A stretch of DNA of 64,000 nucleotides from the NCBI GenBank assembly GCA_934045905.1, contig OW203763.1, forward strand, positions 24,541,108 through 24,605,107. The letters are read 5' to 3'. This document shows positions 22,650 to 35,913 of this stretch, in pieces. How positions within the stretch are numbered: the first letter of the stretch is position 1; each line of letters starts with the position of its first letter. The notes under the pieces were generated by a model. That model did no database searches. It saw only the letters and a program-made list of their open reading frames with translations, and was not told the origin of the DNA. The translations under genes were made by a program, and so were the position numbers. This stretch comes from Leuctra nigra (taxonomy: Eukaryota; Arthropoda; Insecta; Plecoptera; Leuctridae).

Positions 22650-25600
22650 TTATAACCGTATGCGAATGGCACGCCGGAATTTTAACGGGGACAAAAATAT
22701 TATAGAATTATGCACCGTATACCTACAGGCAAAAATCAATAGATTTCTAGCTCCAAACACTAAAATACCATCAAAATCCAACCTCACTCAAAACACATCA
22801 CATCACATCAATTGGGGAGAGACGATTGCATAAAACTTGACAACTACATTGAACACATTTGTTCCCTCTTTACCAGCGCTAAAGCGTTTTTAACTACACA
22901 CAAATATTTGACACCTCTAAAAGGTGTAAATCAACTTTGATGATAATAAATAGATGTTGCTTGGAATGGTAAGACGCATCGGTACTAAAGGTATCCACAT
23001 AGATATAGGTATATAGCAAATATCATTCATACAAGCCTTTGACCCTATTAGCAATAATTTTCAAACGCCAAGACGGCAAGGATGAATAAAAAGGAGACAT
23101 ACAAAAGCCGTATAGAATTATGGGTAGAAGTCAATCAAACTATAGCTAGATAGATAGCTCTCCGCTCCTGCTTCTTCTTTGATTGGTACCATCTCATAAA
23201 AATAGTTCGTACTCGTTTTATTTCTCAAGATGGCTCATCAGTGAATAGCCCTGCATTAGTAATATTGCGTTTGGGAAATCATATAATAACTGAATGCATC
23301 GTTGATGAACATAAAATATTACTGTTTAGGGTTCGACAGTTCAAGATGCTGGACATCGTCGATGTTTAACAGTCAGGTGAAGTAGTAAAATATTGATTGT
23401 CTCCTATTGTAACTCTCGAATAGAACGCCAACAAACTGCAAAAATATACTTTTGAAAACTTGAAGATGAATTGTGGTCAGCTATATATTTCAGATCGTTG
23501 GTTTTATTTTACCAACCATTTCAACTTTATAACAAGGATAAAAGAAATTAATACTGAAGTGATATTTCTCACAAGATTCCCATGGAGCGTTGGCTCGTCG
23601 AATCCCGCCTCGATATGGCGGGTGGGTTACGGGCGCTCTAATAGCTTCAAGTATGGTCAAATCCAATTCGCCGAAGCAAACTTGGCTTATATATAGGATT
23701 AGAGATCGAGTAGCTGTACGAGAGATTTTCGAAGCCCCTTCAAACTCGAAAGAGCACCATGAGTTTGAATTGCCATTTGCCATACACTTAACGTCTAATT
23801 AAAAATATTATTCTGCGGATATTCTGTTCTTGAACTTTTCGAAAACAAATATCAATTATTATTCTCCGTGAATTAATTAGCGAATATCAAGTAGGTAATA
23901 TACTTACTCCGAAGGCGAATAGTATTTTATAATAACTACTACATGTTCTTGACATTTCTCCGTATATAAAGAGTGATTCATACAACATTTATTAGTACTT
24001 ACACATAGCAATGAGATGAAAGTCAATCGCCACCAGATTGCTATAAAGTTGTCAAGTTAAGTAAATTCACTGCGTAATCATCCAGCAAAAGAAGATCCTT
24101 GTCGCTACTTATAATAGGAGGTGGAGTACAGACGTGATAAGGATATTCTTATTATTGAGTTGAAAAAGAAACGTGTTCGAACTGGGGAAGTGAAATCTGT
24201 GTGATTTGAATCCAGAGTGGTTCCTCTCGACTTCCATTATCATTCAAGAATTCGACGAGCGTAAATAAACTAGTTGAATCAAGTGCGTCATTAAAACCCA
24301 GCGAATAATGAAGAGGTAATCAAAATATTATGAGCATTTTCATCTTTTTTAAGGTATACGCTTACTGCGCCCTTTTCGTTCAGCACCCTGAACTCCTATC
24401 GGTAGAGAGGAATTAGCTGATTTTCTGCTTCTTTGCCCATTATGCTCCCTTTTAATGACTGTACTTCTTCATAGTTTATAACAACGTTACCGTTTCGATC
24501 GCCCTACAAAGGCTTTTAATACTACATTTTGCCAGTTTTCGTAAAGTTATAAACCATACATGGCACAAGATAGAACCCTCCATATAGAGTAGGTATGGAT
24601 ATTAAAATCATGGTTCAAGAGAGAAACGATATTTGCAGTTTACACACCTAGTTGAGAATGCATTATACCAGCAAATAGGCGTTCACTGAGGCACACATTT
24701 CGCTGAAGCCACGAAATGAAGGGACGGTTTACTAGAAACGTAATATTTGTGCACGCTTGATGAGTACCACTGGAAGCCAGACGGGATTGATTCGGCAAAT
24801 ATCAACGGGAGGTTTTGATAATTTTCTCCAAAGTCAAATCTAAATCCATTTCCAGCCATGATGGTATATCTTCCTCTTGTCATTTCCAACAAGTCAGATA
24901 TCCGCAATGAACGACCTCGTCAAGAATCGAACTCGGACGTCAAGCGAAGTGGCATTGCAGTGGCTGAAAAAACACGCGGCGTATCCCCATGTAAGATTGC
25001 CGAGTTCTTGCGACGGCCGGCGTAATGGAGATTTTCTCCCACCCAAGAGTCGGTGTAAAGTCCAGTCTGACGAAGACTGATGATTTTGGTTCATGGTTTG
25101 AAAAACACGAAACACCTACATCTCCTCTCCATTTCCTTTCCCAAGTCACATCTGCACAGTAGCGCGTTTTCTTGACGACCCCATCTTAGTCACCCTACCC
25201 GTCTTGAGAGCCAGAAGAATTGTTCTCAATCGCATCGCATCCTGAAGCTTACATGTTCGAACCTCACCCACAATTTGTCACTGTTGCATCAAACTAAGAT
25301 TCAAAAGGGTGAAAGACAAGATTCTCTTACTGATGTATTAGTCACAAGTGACCATTGAATTCCGTAAAGAAGAGAGAATGAATAAAATTATAAGATGTGG
25401 GTGGCACTCAAGATAATCGTTGAATCGTGTATTATAGTTCAAGTGTGATAAAATAGACGCTATTATTTATTTTATAATAGAAACTTATCTTTTTATCGAG
25501 TTCTGCATATCTCTAAAGAACCCCATCCATGAAACTGACTGGACCTCTTAAATAAATCAACGCTACCTTTAAGTATAACAAATGCAAACAGATCTTTGGC

Positions 25601-25690
25601 GGAGCGTAAAAAAATAGCAGCGAACAACCAAGTGTACGTTTTCTTAATTAAAACAGAAGTTAATTAAAAATGCAGAGGAGAAACAAAGAG
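22650..25690. other. AT-rich interval with short overlapping frames
   Basis: At 23490-23800 and 24877-25149 frames are open on both strands for 65-97 codons, which reflects locally GC-richer sequence, not coding. A B-box-like GAGTTCGATTCT is present on the minus strand near 24930, possibly a decayed SINE. No gene can be supported. Confidence 0.45.
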
Positions 25691-25741
25691 AATCAGTAAA
25701 TTTATTCAATAAATGAAGCAGTCAGTACCTACCTACTTTAG

Positions 25742-25901
25742 GATACAAACCACGCCAGAGAAAAAAGATGCTATAGATTTCAAGCAACCAACAAAAAAGC
25801 GCATTGGTGAACGCATACGAAATCTGAATAGCAACTCTACCGGCATAATGAAAGAGCAAAGAAATGGGGAAGATGCTCTTCGTATTTATATAAGCGAGGA
25901 G
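25742..25901 (+). CDS. Candidate internal exon, unknown protein
   Basis: A 160-bp block lies between an acceptor-like CTACCTACTTTAG ending at 25741 and a donor-like GAG/GTAAAT at 25902. After one base completing a split codon, 53 codons are open to the donor. The translation is charged and Lys/Arg/Glu-rich, with IQTTPEKKDAIDF near the start and EDALRIYISEE at the end, and a predicted helical middle (KKRIGERIRNLN). The codon after the donor leads quickly to TAA, as expected past an exon edge. I do not recognise the family. Chance is not excluded: splice-like motifs are common in AT-rich DNA. Confidence 0.35.
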
Positions 25902-25909
25902 GTAAATTA

Positions 25910-27110
25910 AACATTCATACAGCTTTCGCTCATTGAATCATAAATTGTTTCTTTATTGTTGTAAAAGATATAAAATATTACAAATTATAGCGCAATTACT
26001 TCATAGCAAAAAGTAAGGAAGAAACAAACTATATCGTTATGATTTTTTTTAGCAATCATTGAATAACATTTGCATACAACATAACGGATAGCTGGCAATA
26101 ATTATCATCATTTACTGCATAGTTTATTACGTTTTAATAGTCAAATAGTTAACATAGGACTCATACCTGCAGAACAATATTGTTTATTTTTCAAATAGTT
26201 CCCAACACAATTGAACACATTTTTTTACATTATTACCAAGAAGGAAGAACGCCAACACATATCTTGTCCGTGCACAATCTAATGGGTGGATCCTTTCGAC
26301 AGTCAGTGGTCACTTTCCACCCCCCCCCCCCCCCATTCCACCCCCATCCCCGAAAACCCTCCACTGCAAAGTGACAAATCTTTTCATTCTTCACCACCGC
26401 TTGGCCCCACCATCTCTCTCGAACTCTTTCTCTAGCTCACTCTAAATTGAATTGGTTCCATAGTGGGTGACCACTACTGCATAGACGTCAGTTAGAACTG
26501 TTCCGAGTAGAGGTGTACCACGTGACCAAAGTATTAAACCAAGCACATTCGACGGCGCGTATTCCAAGGCGCCGCGACGCTGTTCCCGACGACTTATTGT
26601 TCACCGAACGAATCAACATTTATGGAATAGTAGCTCGCTTATGGAAGGTCCAGAGACTTTGGAGGGGTGGATATTGATGTTTGAGAACCGAAACCCAAGT
26701 GGCTGGACCCATTTATATTCTGTTCAGATCTGCCATCTTTGAATCCCCCTTGAGTTTTCTATCTAAAGGACAATTGTCACACATTGGCCAGTGTGTTTTT
26801 TTTTATAAGATATATCAAGTAAATTAAGTGGTCCATCAGCCAATGTCACCCCCAGCATCGATCACCATAAAATCATCTCAGTTTGTAGACGAGGGTATCA
26901 CCTGATTTTAATCAGAACAAGTTTCAAGATACGTGAGTGGTGACAATTTGTTGACATTCGTATAAAAAAGTAAAACTGTGACATGTTCATTTACATATGT
27001 CCAAATGGTGATATCACAGGTCAATATGGGTCATATTTGACTTTGTGAAACATGTTGAAATTGAGATCACATGTATTAGAGAGTTGAAGAGTTGATGTAG
27101 AGTTGAACAC
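25910..27110. other. Non-coding interval with poly-C tract
   Basis: AT-rich on the left. On the right there is a C-run at 26320-26334 and a small GC-rich patch near 26550-26600 (CAAGGCGCCGCGACGC). No gene is visible. Confidence 0.5.
26320..26334 (+). repeat. Poly-C homopolymer, 15 nt
   Basis: Uninterrupted C run followed by C-rich sequence (ATTCCACCCCCATCCCC). One of four C homopolymers of 12 or more in this window, all on the plus strand. Confidence 0.9.
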
Positions 27111-27119
27111 CCACGGTCA

Positions 27120-27629
27120 CACTAAATCAGGGGTCGGCAACCTTTTTTGGTGAAGGAGCCAATTTCCCGAAAATTCATAAATTAGATAATAATGGGAGCC
27201 GCAGTAGAGGCAATCAAATATAACACACCGAACATAAAAATTTTAATTACCAGTTTATTTTGATATTTTGACGAAGCCCCCCAGTCGTTGTCCCCCAGTT
27301 GTTGCCCCGCAGGGCGTTTTTCAGAATTTTCAGAATTTAAAAGTGATTCTGGGACTCTAAAATAATAAACTGAATCAAATAACCTTTCCAATTGTTGCCC
27401 CGCAGGGCGTTTTGTAGGATTTTAACCACTTAAAAGTGATTTTAGGACTCTAAAATTAACGTTAACTCAATCAAATAACCTTCTAATTGTTGCCCTGCAG
27501 GGCGTTTTTTGTCGAATTTTAAAAATGTTCGATTCCAGGTCTTTTTTTTAATTATCAAGAGCCATTCAAGAACTATCAAGGAGCCGCATGCGGCTCCGGA
27601 GCCGCGGGTTGCTGACCCCTGCACTAAAT
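27120..27629. mobile_element. hAT-type non-autonomous element (MITE) with target duplication
   Basis: The element spans 27128-27621 (494 bp). Its ends are CAGGGGTCGGCAACC and the reverse complement of GGGTTGCTGACCCCTG, which match at 14 of 15 positions. It is flanked by a perfect 8-bp duplication, CACTAAAT, at 27120-27127 and 27622-27629; 8-bp duplications and CAGGG-type ends are hallmarks of the hAT superfamily. There is no transposase, so it would need one in trans. The interior contains a threefold repeat of TTGCCCCGCAGGGCGTTTT, and near the right end a palindrome CGGCTCCGGAGCCG. Open frames across it (minus 27182-27391 and 27442-27624) are not genes. Confidence 0.88.
27290..27560. repeat. 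Three internal repeats within the hAT element
   Basis: A block of about 94 bp containing TTGTTGCCCCGCAGGGCGTTTT (given here as TTGTTGCCCCGCAGG plus GCGTTTT), then AAAAGTGATT, GGACTCTAAAAT and ATCAAATAACCTT, starts at about 27299, 27393 and 27486. The last copy is truncated after the GC core and has CCCTGC in place of CCCCGC. The core CCCCGCAGGGCG can itself form a short stem. Confidence 0.8.
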
Positions 27630-27639
27630 TAACTATATT

Positions 27640-30600
27640 TATTCCATATAAATGTCTAAATCTAAAATTAAATCAATTTAAAATTGTCTTTGTTCATCAG
27701 CAATCGAAACAGGTAAACGTGACTTGACAACATCACTTCTTCCCCCTGATTTTTAGATGAACGTTTTTAGCACCTCATAGCACTAACGATGCACTATTCA
27801 GTGCTACTTGTAACACCCCACTCTTCAAACATTCTCGTCTTCTTTCACCCTTCCTGTGTCTTTGCAAACTGCAGCATCCCACTTGACAATGTGAAGCATA
27901 GACAAGCAATAGTCTAACACTTCTCTTCATGCGAAACATCAGAAAGAAGGAGAGCAGAGGGAGATAGACGCATCTTTGATGCAGGGGGAATCCAAAACTA
28001 GATGCATTTTCAACTAGACAATAGGGGGTTTGTTATGCAGAAAATGCAGCCATCAAAAATGTTAAAATAAAATAATAATTTGAGCATCTTGGGCCGATTT
28101 TCTTTAAAAAGAAAATACTAAAAAAAACTTAGCGCACTTCATTTAACTCGTCCTGTTATATTTTTCAACAATCTAAAGGTTTTGTAACGTGACATTTTTA
28201 TAAATGTACGAAAGTTTTACCCGTCGTTTATTCGCATTATTGGTTCCACAAAGACAAGCGACGTTCTCCATTTTTGTTGTCGAGGGAAGGAAATGGGATA
28301 CCGGCTTTACACTTGGCCGAATAAAAAACACCAAAAGGAGAAGGAAAAACGAATATAGAAGTCATTCGGAATACGCCGGGCATTTTGCTATCAGATCTCT
28401 TCGTCCCTACAGTAGTCGTCCTCTTTACCGACCTCACAGAGCATATAGGTGTGGATATCAACATGCTGATATCACATATCATATAGATTTTTTTATTTTT
28501 TATGAAGTCCCTGAATTGTGATCGAATATATAGTCAAAGCTTTTCGTTTATTTTCCATGCAGAAGTGGAATTCCGACGTTAAAAGACAATTGTCTTGGGT
28601 ATGCAGAGCATTTCATCGAGAAATGATTGAAATACTACAGTGATATTTCAACTTTATGATGAAATTTGGTTTGTAACTGCTTTCCAGATACGGTTTGGTT
28701 TTATTTCATAAATTTAGTCAGTTTAACATCTATACTGGATATCAATAAAAGTATGTATTTTTATGATAACACTAAATTTCGATTACAGTTCCATAACGTG
28801 ACATTATTGAAGAAGGTTTTATGACATTGTTGACGGTTTCATTGTTACAGCTTACAACAATTCGATATTAATGAATGATGTAATAATTTAGTATTTACGT
28901 AGTAATCATTATTTTATTCGAAGGATTACATTAAAATGAAATATGACTACTTTTTTCTCTAAATGTTCGTTTGCGGTATAAATTAGTTGTACAGCTAATT
29001 ACTCACAAAAACGAATATGTAGTTTAATTAAACGTGAAAATCTCAACCAACAGCGTTTAAACAGTTATAAACAGCATTTTTATAGAAACGTTTGATAATC
29101 ATCGATTTTTTAATGACATTGACCAGTTTATTATTTATTGCTTCCAGACATTTTACTTACAAATGCATGCTCGATCGTGTAAATAGATTTGGAGCATACG
29201 TTTTCAGCTGCAATTTCTATACAAGTTAATATACCTCAGGAAGAAAAACAATTTTAAATTATTAAAAAAGCAAATTGAAATGTTTTTAAAAGCATTTTTG
29301 TTCCTTAATATCGCGCACCAAATCAAATCGAACTTCAAATCATCACAAAATTAAACAAGTCAGTTTAGGGCACGCATTTGAAATTTGCATGTTCAGCTTG
29401 TAAATATTAAAGTTTGAACTTTCCCAGAAGTTAATTTTTTTTTATTTAAAATAGAACTAACAATTCTATGCATTGATGAGAATTAAAAAACTTTGAAATT
29501 ATAATTAAACAATTACTGAATATATAGCATGCATATAGCATCGCTTACCAAAAGAATAAAACGACAAGATAATTAAAATCTTCAATCAGTTGAACAGGGC
29601 ATCAAATTACAATTCAAAAATCGTTAATACATTTATTTAAACCCATCAAAAAACACAAAGTGTCCCCAAATCCCACTTTACAGTAGCATGAAATGTATAA
29701 ACTAAACACGCATACAAATCAGATAAACATTCTATTTCCTATTCCAACTACCCTGGGTCACAAAACTTCAAGTTTTGACTCATTGAGTGCAAACGTTGTG
29801 CAAAGAACTGTTTCAAACCAGTTCAAACTCAACACCATCTCGGGCTGAAAATATTCGTCAGTACGAGCCCCCTGACCCTTATAACGCAATGTGATGCTGT
29901 ATAATAATCATCGAGATGTAGCAACTATCAAGATTAAAAACTTCGTCTTCTTCTTAAAACTCGCACGGAAAAAGATCTTCTCCAGAGTTATGCCAGTTTT
30001 CATGTCGTTTCTCTCTTTACCAACTCAAAAATCGCATCTCTCCGAAGTTTTCTCTTCGTCGCTCCTCCATATATTGTGGTGCTTCCCCTCCCCCTCCCCC
30101 CTCCAGAAGTTTGCACAGGAAATGAGGAAAGTTGCAAAAGCAGGCAAAACTTGTGCTCTAGAGTTATTTAAACTTGAAGTGTTACCTATTAGTTATCACG
30201 TATTTACAGTCGTATGTTTCACGTTTCGATTGAATTCGATGCAAAATTCGATCGATTTACGTTGAAGAAGCGATTGTGGTGGTGATTCAGTATAACGATA
30301 TTCCGATCAAACATTCAATTAATTGTATTGAATTGAGAATATATGAAATCTCCACAATTCTCTCAGTGTTTTTGCTATTGGAACGTTAGTTACAAACTAT
30401 TACTTTATGTTACATGTATTTAAGAGATTTTTAACTGATGCCATTAGAGAGAACTTCATTTGATCAATAATTCAACAAAATTTATTGAGCTATGAAAAGA
30501 GTTTTTATTCTACTTCTATGACTCGTATCAGTCTTTTTACTTTGACTTAAGGTTATTTTATATTATAGCGTTGCTTCAAGTATCGTCTCGATTTTAATAA

Positions 30601-33370
30601 CAGCACAGAGTTTTTAAAAATGTAATCTACCGTAGAATGAATGTTTTTTGAAATAAGATTTTCAGAATAATAAAACGTATATTTCTAAATTTCTCTGTGA
30701 GGTGTAAAAATATAGAGAGAAATTATATTCAGACTAAACCCTTACGACGCAGAATACTGTCAAGTAGTACATTCACAAATTGTGCTGCAGCCATCCCATA
30801 TAACCGAAATGGTTGCAAATATTCTATAGTCCAACAATGTGTTTTGTATCATTTTATTTTGTATCAATTCGTTTCCTGCTCTAACATTTTAGATGTCGTA
30901 GTTTGCACATGAGTTATGTTACTTTGATAATTTTACTATATAAATTAAATATATATAATTAATGATATTATTACTGACCTGCAGTCATCTAAATCCATGT
31001 ATTTGTTTAATTTCTATTTTTTTTGTTAATATTTTAATAAACGAGCTGGATTTCTTGACTGCAAATAATAGTAATAGTCACGAGAAACAATTTGACTCCT
31101 AAATGGTAGGTTTATCAGAGGCTATTAGATCTCTTACCCTACCCTTACCTAATCGGGACTTATCTTAAAATGTTCAATTAATGGTTTTGTCTCAATAAAA
31201 AATATCCATTTAATCCATGTTGTAATGGCTCTACTTTATTACTCTTTTACATATAAGTAGGAAAGAAGTGAAATAACAATCAAATAAGAGAGAGAAAACT
31301 TTTTGATATCCAAGACGGTTCAAACTCGATCTAAAAGAATGGTCGTACCGCAAAGATCTACTTCCAAAGACAATGAATGGTTCGAAATAGATTTTACAAG
31401 ATAATGTTAAACTAACCCGATAATCAAATAAACTTTTTTTGCAACAAAAGAAGAGAGAGATAGAAGAGAAAAAAAACTTAAATCTATCTACCTTATTTGC
31501 TGGGGACGTATCTGCTTTTGTACAAGTTGTTTTGTATTGAAATCCTCTCCAATTCGTTAAGAGCGGAGTTCCGATAGGGATCAGCTTTTGGTAGAGAGAG
31601 GAGATTGTCGGGTGGAATGAATTGCTACCAAGAATGCTCCGACATTGGGCAAGGATTAACGCGCTATTGGAGTTGCTATAATCTCTCTTCATCTGTTTTA
31701 GTTACTGATCTTTGTAATGTTAGAATAACAAGTGTAATTGAATTAAAACACGTCACGTCAGTTGGCAACGAAATTCCAATTTTGGAATTTACGCTTCTCT
31801 ATCGTATCTCGAGTTCAAGAACTTTACGCGAGTCAATTCTGAGAAGGAATTACAAGGAGTAAGTATGACTTGTGATGAATACATTTTGTTGGTGTATTTT
31901 ATTTGATATCTATGTCTGTATATCCGATTTTTAATGATGATTTTAATGATTTCTGCGGTACAATTGTCAAAGGAAATAATAGGACGTTTCGTATAATATA
32001 CCTTTTTTGAAGAGGATACAATTAAAATAGATGCTTGCTAAATCTGGGTCTTGATCTTGGTTTTTATCTGATTATTTCTTCAATGCCAGATTGCTTTTGA
32101 ATCGTCGTATAGATTTTGTCTGAATTAAATTGGAATCATTAATCTATTTCATATAAAGAAAACGCTTTTTTGTTTTATTAGTTTAGGTACGAATGGTAAA
32201 CGAATTTATTAATATAAACTAAATCATTAGGAATATAACGTATGTGTTTAGCAGCACCAAATATGAATGTCACTGTTGAAAGTTAAAGAGAAAAGTGAAA
32301 TAGAACTGACATTATTTTTTTCATATTTTAAAGAACTCGCATACGTCTGGAGTTTGCTGAGCGGCATTTGTTAGGCGAGACACATTTTTCACGAGTTTTT
32401 CACGAGTTTTCATATTCGAATGAAATTAAAATAATTTACATCAGTTGTGTACATAAGGCATACTGCAATTTTAATGAACAAAAATAGTCCTAAAAGAGGA
32501 GAGAAAAAGTCAGAAGATATCGTGATTATGAGGACAAAGTAATAAATCCAAGTTCCAATTTGCGTTAAAACTGTTCTGGAGGGCTGAGCGTGTTCCAACT
32601 TGATTTATTAATATTTGGCCGTCTTAAAAATAAATTAGCAAAATAGCGAGAAGATATCCTGAACCAGTACAAATTTATCTAAACAATGCCGCAAACCAGA
32701 ATTCTCCACGACCTTTCCTTCGTTCAAAAAAAAATCGTAATTTACGCTCTAAGTAATTAAGTTAGGATAAATTACGTATATATTCGTCGGTACGAAAGCC
32801 GTAGAATTATCTTGTTTGGGGCGATATTTCTATAAAATTGCACTAATACATAACGTTTTCTTTCTTTTCACGTAATTTATTTTTAAGTCAGCCAAATATT
32901 AATAAATCAAGTGATACTTGATCAGCTCTCTAAGAATACTATTAAACCCAGCGAAAGATCACGACAACTTCCTAACGAGTGAAAAAAAAAAATACTCGAG
33001 AAAAAAAGAATATAATATTTTATTTCACATACCTTACCTTTCAATTTCAAACATGCATGTTAGTATAATACCTAAAAGGTATAGAATATAATGCTGTTTA
33101 GGCGTCCTGATGACTGGGATGCTCACGGTGTAAGTCAGTCTCCTATATACGTCTTCATTAGTACGGACTATGCCTTGCTCATGGGTTGAAACCCTAATAG
33201 GCATATCTTTACCTTATTTCTCGTTAGCTGGTAGCCAGATTTCCTACCTCTTCTCATTAAACACTATACACAATGACTTACAGATGCGAACTAGGCTGTG
33301 TCTTGTCGTTTTAATTAGTGAGTATATTTTGGTTCGAGCTTCTGTTCAGTATAGAAGAGGCAACTGTTGT
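27640..33370. other. AT-rich interval, no supported gene
   Basis: The longest frames are minus 31231-31692 (153 codons) and plus 29891-30265 (124 codons); neither resembles a known protein and both have AT-driven composition. Opposing frames at 28204-28521 also look non-coding. A 12-bp direct repeat of TTTTTCACGAG-type sequence occurs at 32385-32408. This could be intronic. Confidence 0.45.
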
Positions 33371-33376
33371 ATATAC

Positions 33377-33665
33377 ATCCTGTAGAGACGAGCTGTACAA
33401 GATAAATCTGATAATGTACAAGGACAAGAATAATTAGGATTACTAAAATAAAGTTAAAAAAAATGTGGAGAGAAAATTCAAAATCCCCTACTGCGAAAAG
33501 AGATTGGAGTTCGGTGGAAAGATACATTTTGATCATGATTTCATTTTTGATAATACATTCTGTATAGACAGGCTGCCCAAACTAAGCTGATAAAATATTG
33601 GGACAAGAATAATTAGGCTTACAAAAAAAGATGTCAGTGAAAATTCGGAATCCGCTTTGGCGTTG
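33377..33665 (+). repeat. Diverged two-copy duplication, period 179 bp
   Basis: The shared landmark GGACAAGAATAATTAGG occurs at 33422 and 33601. Upstream, CATCCTGTAGAGACGAGCTG matches CATTCTGTATAGACAGGCTG. Downstream, both copies contain GAAAATTC and a partly conserved AATCC. The spacer between copies is not obviously repeated. Copies differ by many substitutions, so this is an old duplication or two insertions of one element. Confidence 0.7.
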
Positions 33666-33699
33666 TTCCCTTAATTTTCATCCACGGCGTAGCGAGTTT

Positions 33700-34690
33700 T
33701 ATGGAAAAGTATTTTTTAAATAATGATTTTTTTATTTGATTTAAAGACGCGCTGTTCTGTAGCCATTCTGAAGAACTATTCTAAACAAGAAAAAATACTT
33801 TAAAACTATTCTGATAAACTATTTGGAAGGCATATTAGTTCGGTTTACTCGATTCATTTCGCGACTGACGAGATTCAAGAAAATTTTACAGGCAAGGTGG
33901 GAGGCAACACAGTCGAGTTGTAATAATTTTAATTGTTTAGAATATATCTTGTATATTATCAATTAATTATTTAAAATGTTTGAAACATTTTATGAGTATC
34001 TGAATTACATATGAAATTCACAGAAGTAAACATTCAGCTCGATGCATTCCAAATATGAAATAGATTTGCATGATTTTCTCACCAAACCAATCTGTCCATT
34101 TTCAATGCACTTACGTCTCTTTCAACAATCAACAACCTCACTCATAACTCACGAGCGTTTTCCAAGTAATTACAAAATATATGCTTCCACTATTACCCGT
34201 CATATGTGTCACACACGTACATAAAATCAACACAGCACATGGTTTGCAAACATCTAAATAGGTTGCTGGTGCAAAAGGAAAACATCAAGCTCTATTGTAT
34301 CAAGTGTTATTTCACAAACAACTTTACCAGGTGTTCTATACACCCCCATAGCAACCTAGAAAGGTGATTTTCTGTGAAAATTGGTCTCAAATTCAATTTG
34401 TCTCACAATGAAACTTCCACATTTGATCAAAGTTGCTCACTTTATAGTTTTCCTATAACTAAAATTAATGAAAATTATACACCACTCTAGCTAGAATATT
34501 CATCTAACAATAAACCTACACAAAATGATTGAATTACAAAATCGGAGTAAATTCGAGTGGTAATTTGCAAACAGAATTCAGTTTATACATTCAATATACT
34601 CTCTCCATCTATAGGTACATCTTGCCATTCATTTCGAATATATACAACAATGATAAATCATATCTGTGACAAACTCGCCAATTCTACGTA
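33700..34690. other. AT-rich interval, nothing recognised
   Basis: No frame above 60 codons and no repeats seen. Confidence 0.5.
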
Positions 34691-34706
34691 ATTGTTAATG
34701 TTACAG

Positions 34707-34806
34707 TAGTTGAAGGTGTATGCACCGTGCATGGTGACCAAAGACTAGGGGCTTTCAGTCATAATGGTAATTGTATTGTCACCGTATGCAACTGTTTGGT
34801 TGGAGG
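34707..34806 (+). CDS. Candidate small exon, cysteine-rich
   Basis: After an acceptor-like GTTAATGTTACAG (AG at 34705-34706), two bases plus 32 codons and a final partial codon are open up to a donor-like GGAGG/GTAGAG at 34807. The translation has four Cys in a C-x17-C-x4-C-x-C arrangement (VCTVHGDQRLGAF, then NCIVTVCNC), loosely like the start of a von Willebrand factor type C domain, where C-x2-C-x-C is usual; the spacing here differs. The block stands out from the AT-rich surroundings. The pyrimidine tract is weak. Alternatively it is chance. Confidence 0.25.
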
Positions 34807-35913
34807 GTAGAGAGCGATACATTATATTATCCTCCGCCATTGGAGGTAGATTCATTACGACGGATCACAGTGTGATGTGATGAATGGGCGAAGTGAAGTG
34901 TGCATGGTGTTACCTGATGATGGTACACTTATAGAGACTGAACTAGGGACTTAAAATGATAATGGACATTTGAATATGTATTGAGAATTATAATACGTGT
35001 GTCTATGTATATTAGGTTGCCGATTTATTATTTAAATTTAGTAAGTGGCATCGATTTTATCTCAATTGTTTTGCTTATTTTTTGGAGATGGTTGTATGCA
35101 GAAATTTGTGTAAATATTGTATACTAATATAGTTGTAATTGAATAAAAAATATATTGATTTTAATAGAAAATCAAGTAGGTACCTCCAATCAATAAAAAA
35201 TAAAAAGTTTTTGTAAGCTTTACATTAAAGTTAGTCTATTTTCTAAATGTTTACCAATTTTGATTTTGGAATCAGTATAAGTATTGTTTTTTCAAAGAGA
35301 AAAGATAGCAGATTTTATCATTTCATAACGTAGATTTTTCTATAGGTACGTGATGAAATTGAAAATCAAAATGTGTTCAGCTAATATAATATAGCAAAAA
35401 TTCTGGACATGCGAAACTTTTAAAAACGTTTGCATATTGAATTAGGTGTGGGAAAAAGCTGTTAATAAAAGTTCTGCATGATCGAAATTCATGACTGTAC
35501 ATGTTCGTCTCTAAATATGTAAAACAATTTTTTAAATACATCTTATTACATTATCATGGACGTCAGGTTACAGGATTATGTTTGGATTTTTATTAGGTTG
35601 ATAAATATTATTCCAATCATCAAAGAGCTCGTATCTAGAAGTAAAATAATGATAACAAATTGTTAAATCCATGTCTCTTGTCGGCATCAAACAGAGAGCC
35701 AATAGTTGAAAATTTTCCGATTGAATAATTCAACGGTCAAACAATAATTGGTTTTACATAAACGATGGAAAATATTAGGTAGGTACTATAAATTTTATAT
35801 TTTCCAAAACGCTTACTTCATATAATAAATATACGAATTCATTTCCTCTAGACAGCTTCATCCAGTTGAAATTGATTTGTGGTTCTCACAAAGTTCGAAA
35901 AGTTAAATCATAC

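Noticed and set aside
31231..31692. Minus-strand frame of 153 codons
   Set aside because: Phe/Ser/Leu-rich and AT-driven. A possible acceptor and a weak GTAGAT donor lie inside it but do not delimit a convincing exon.
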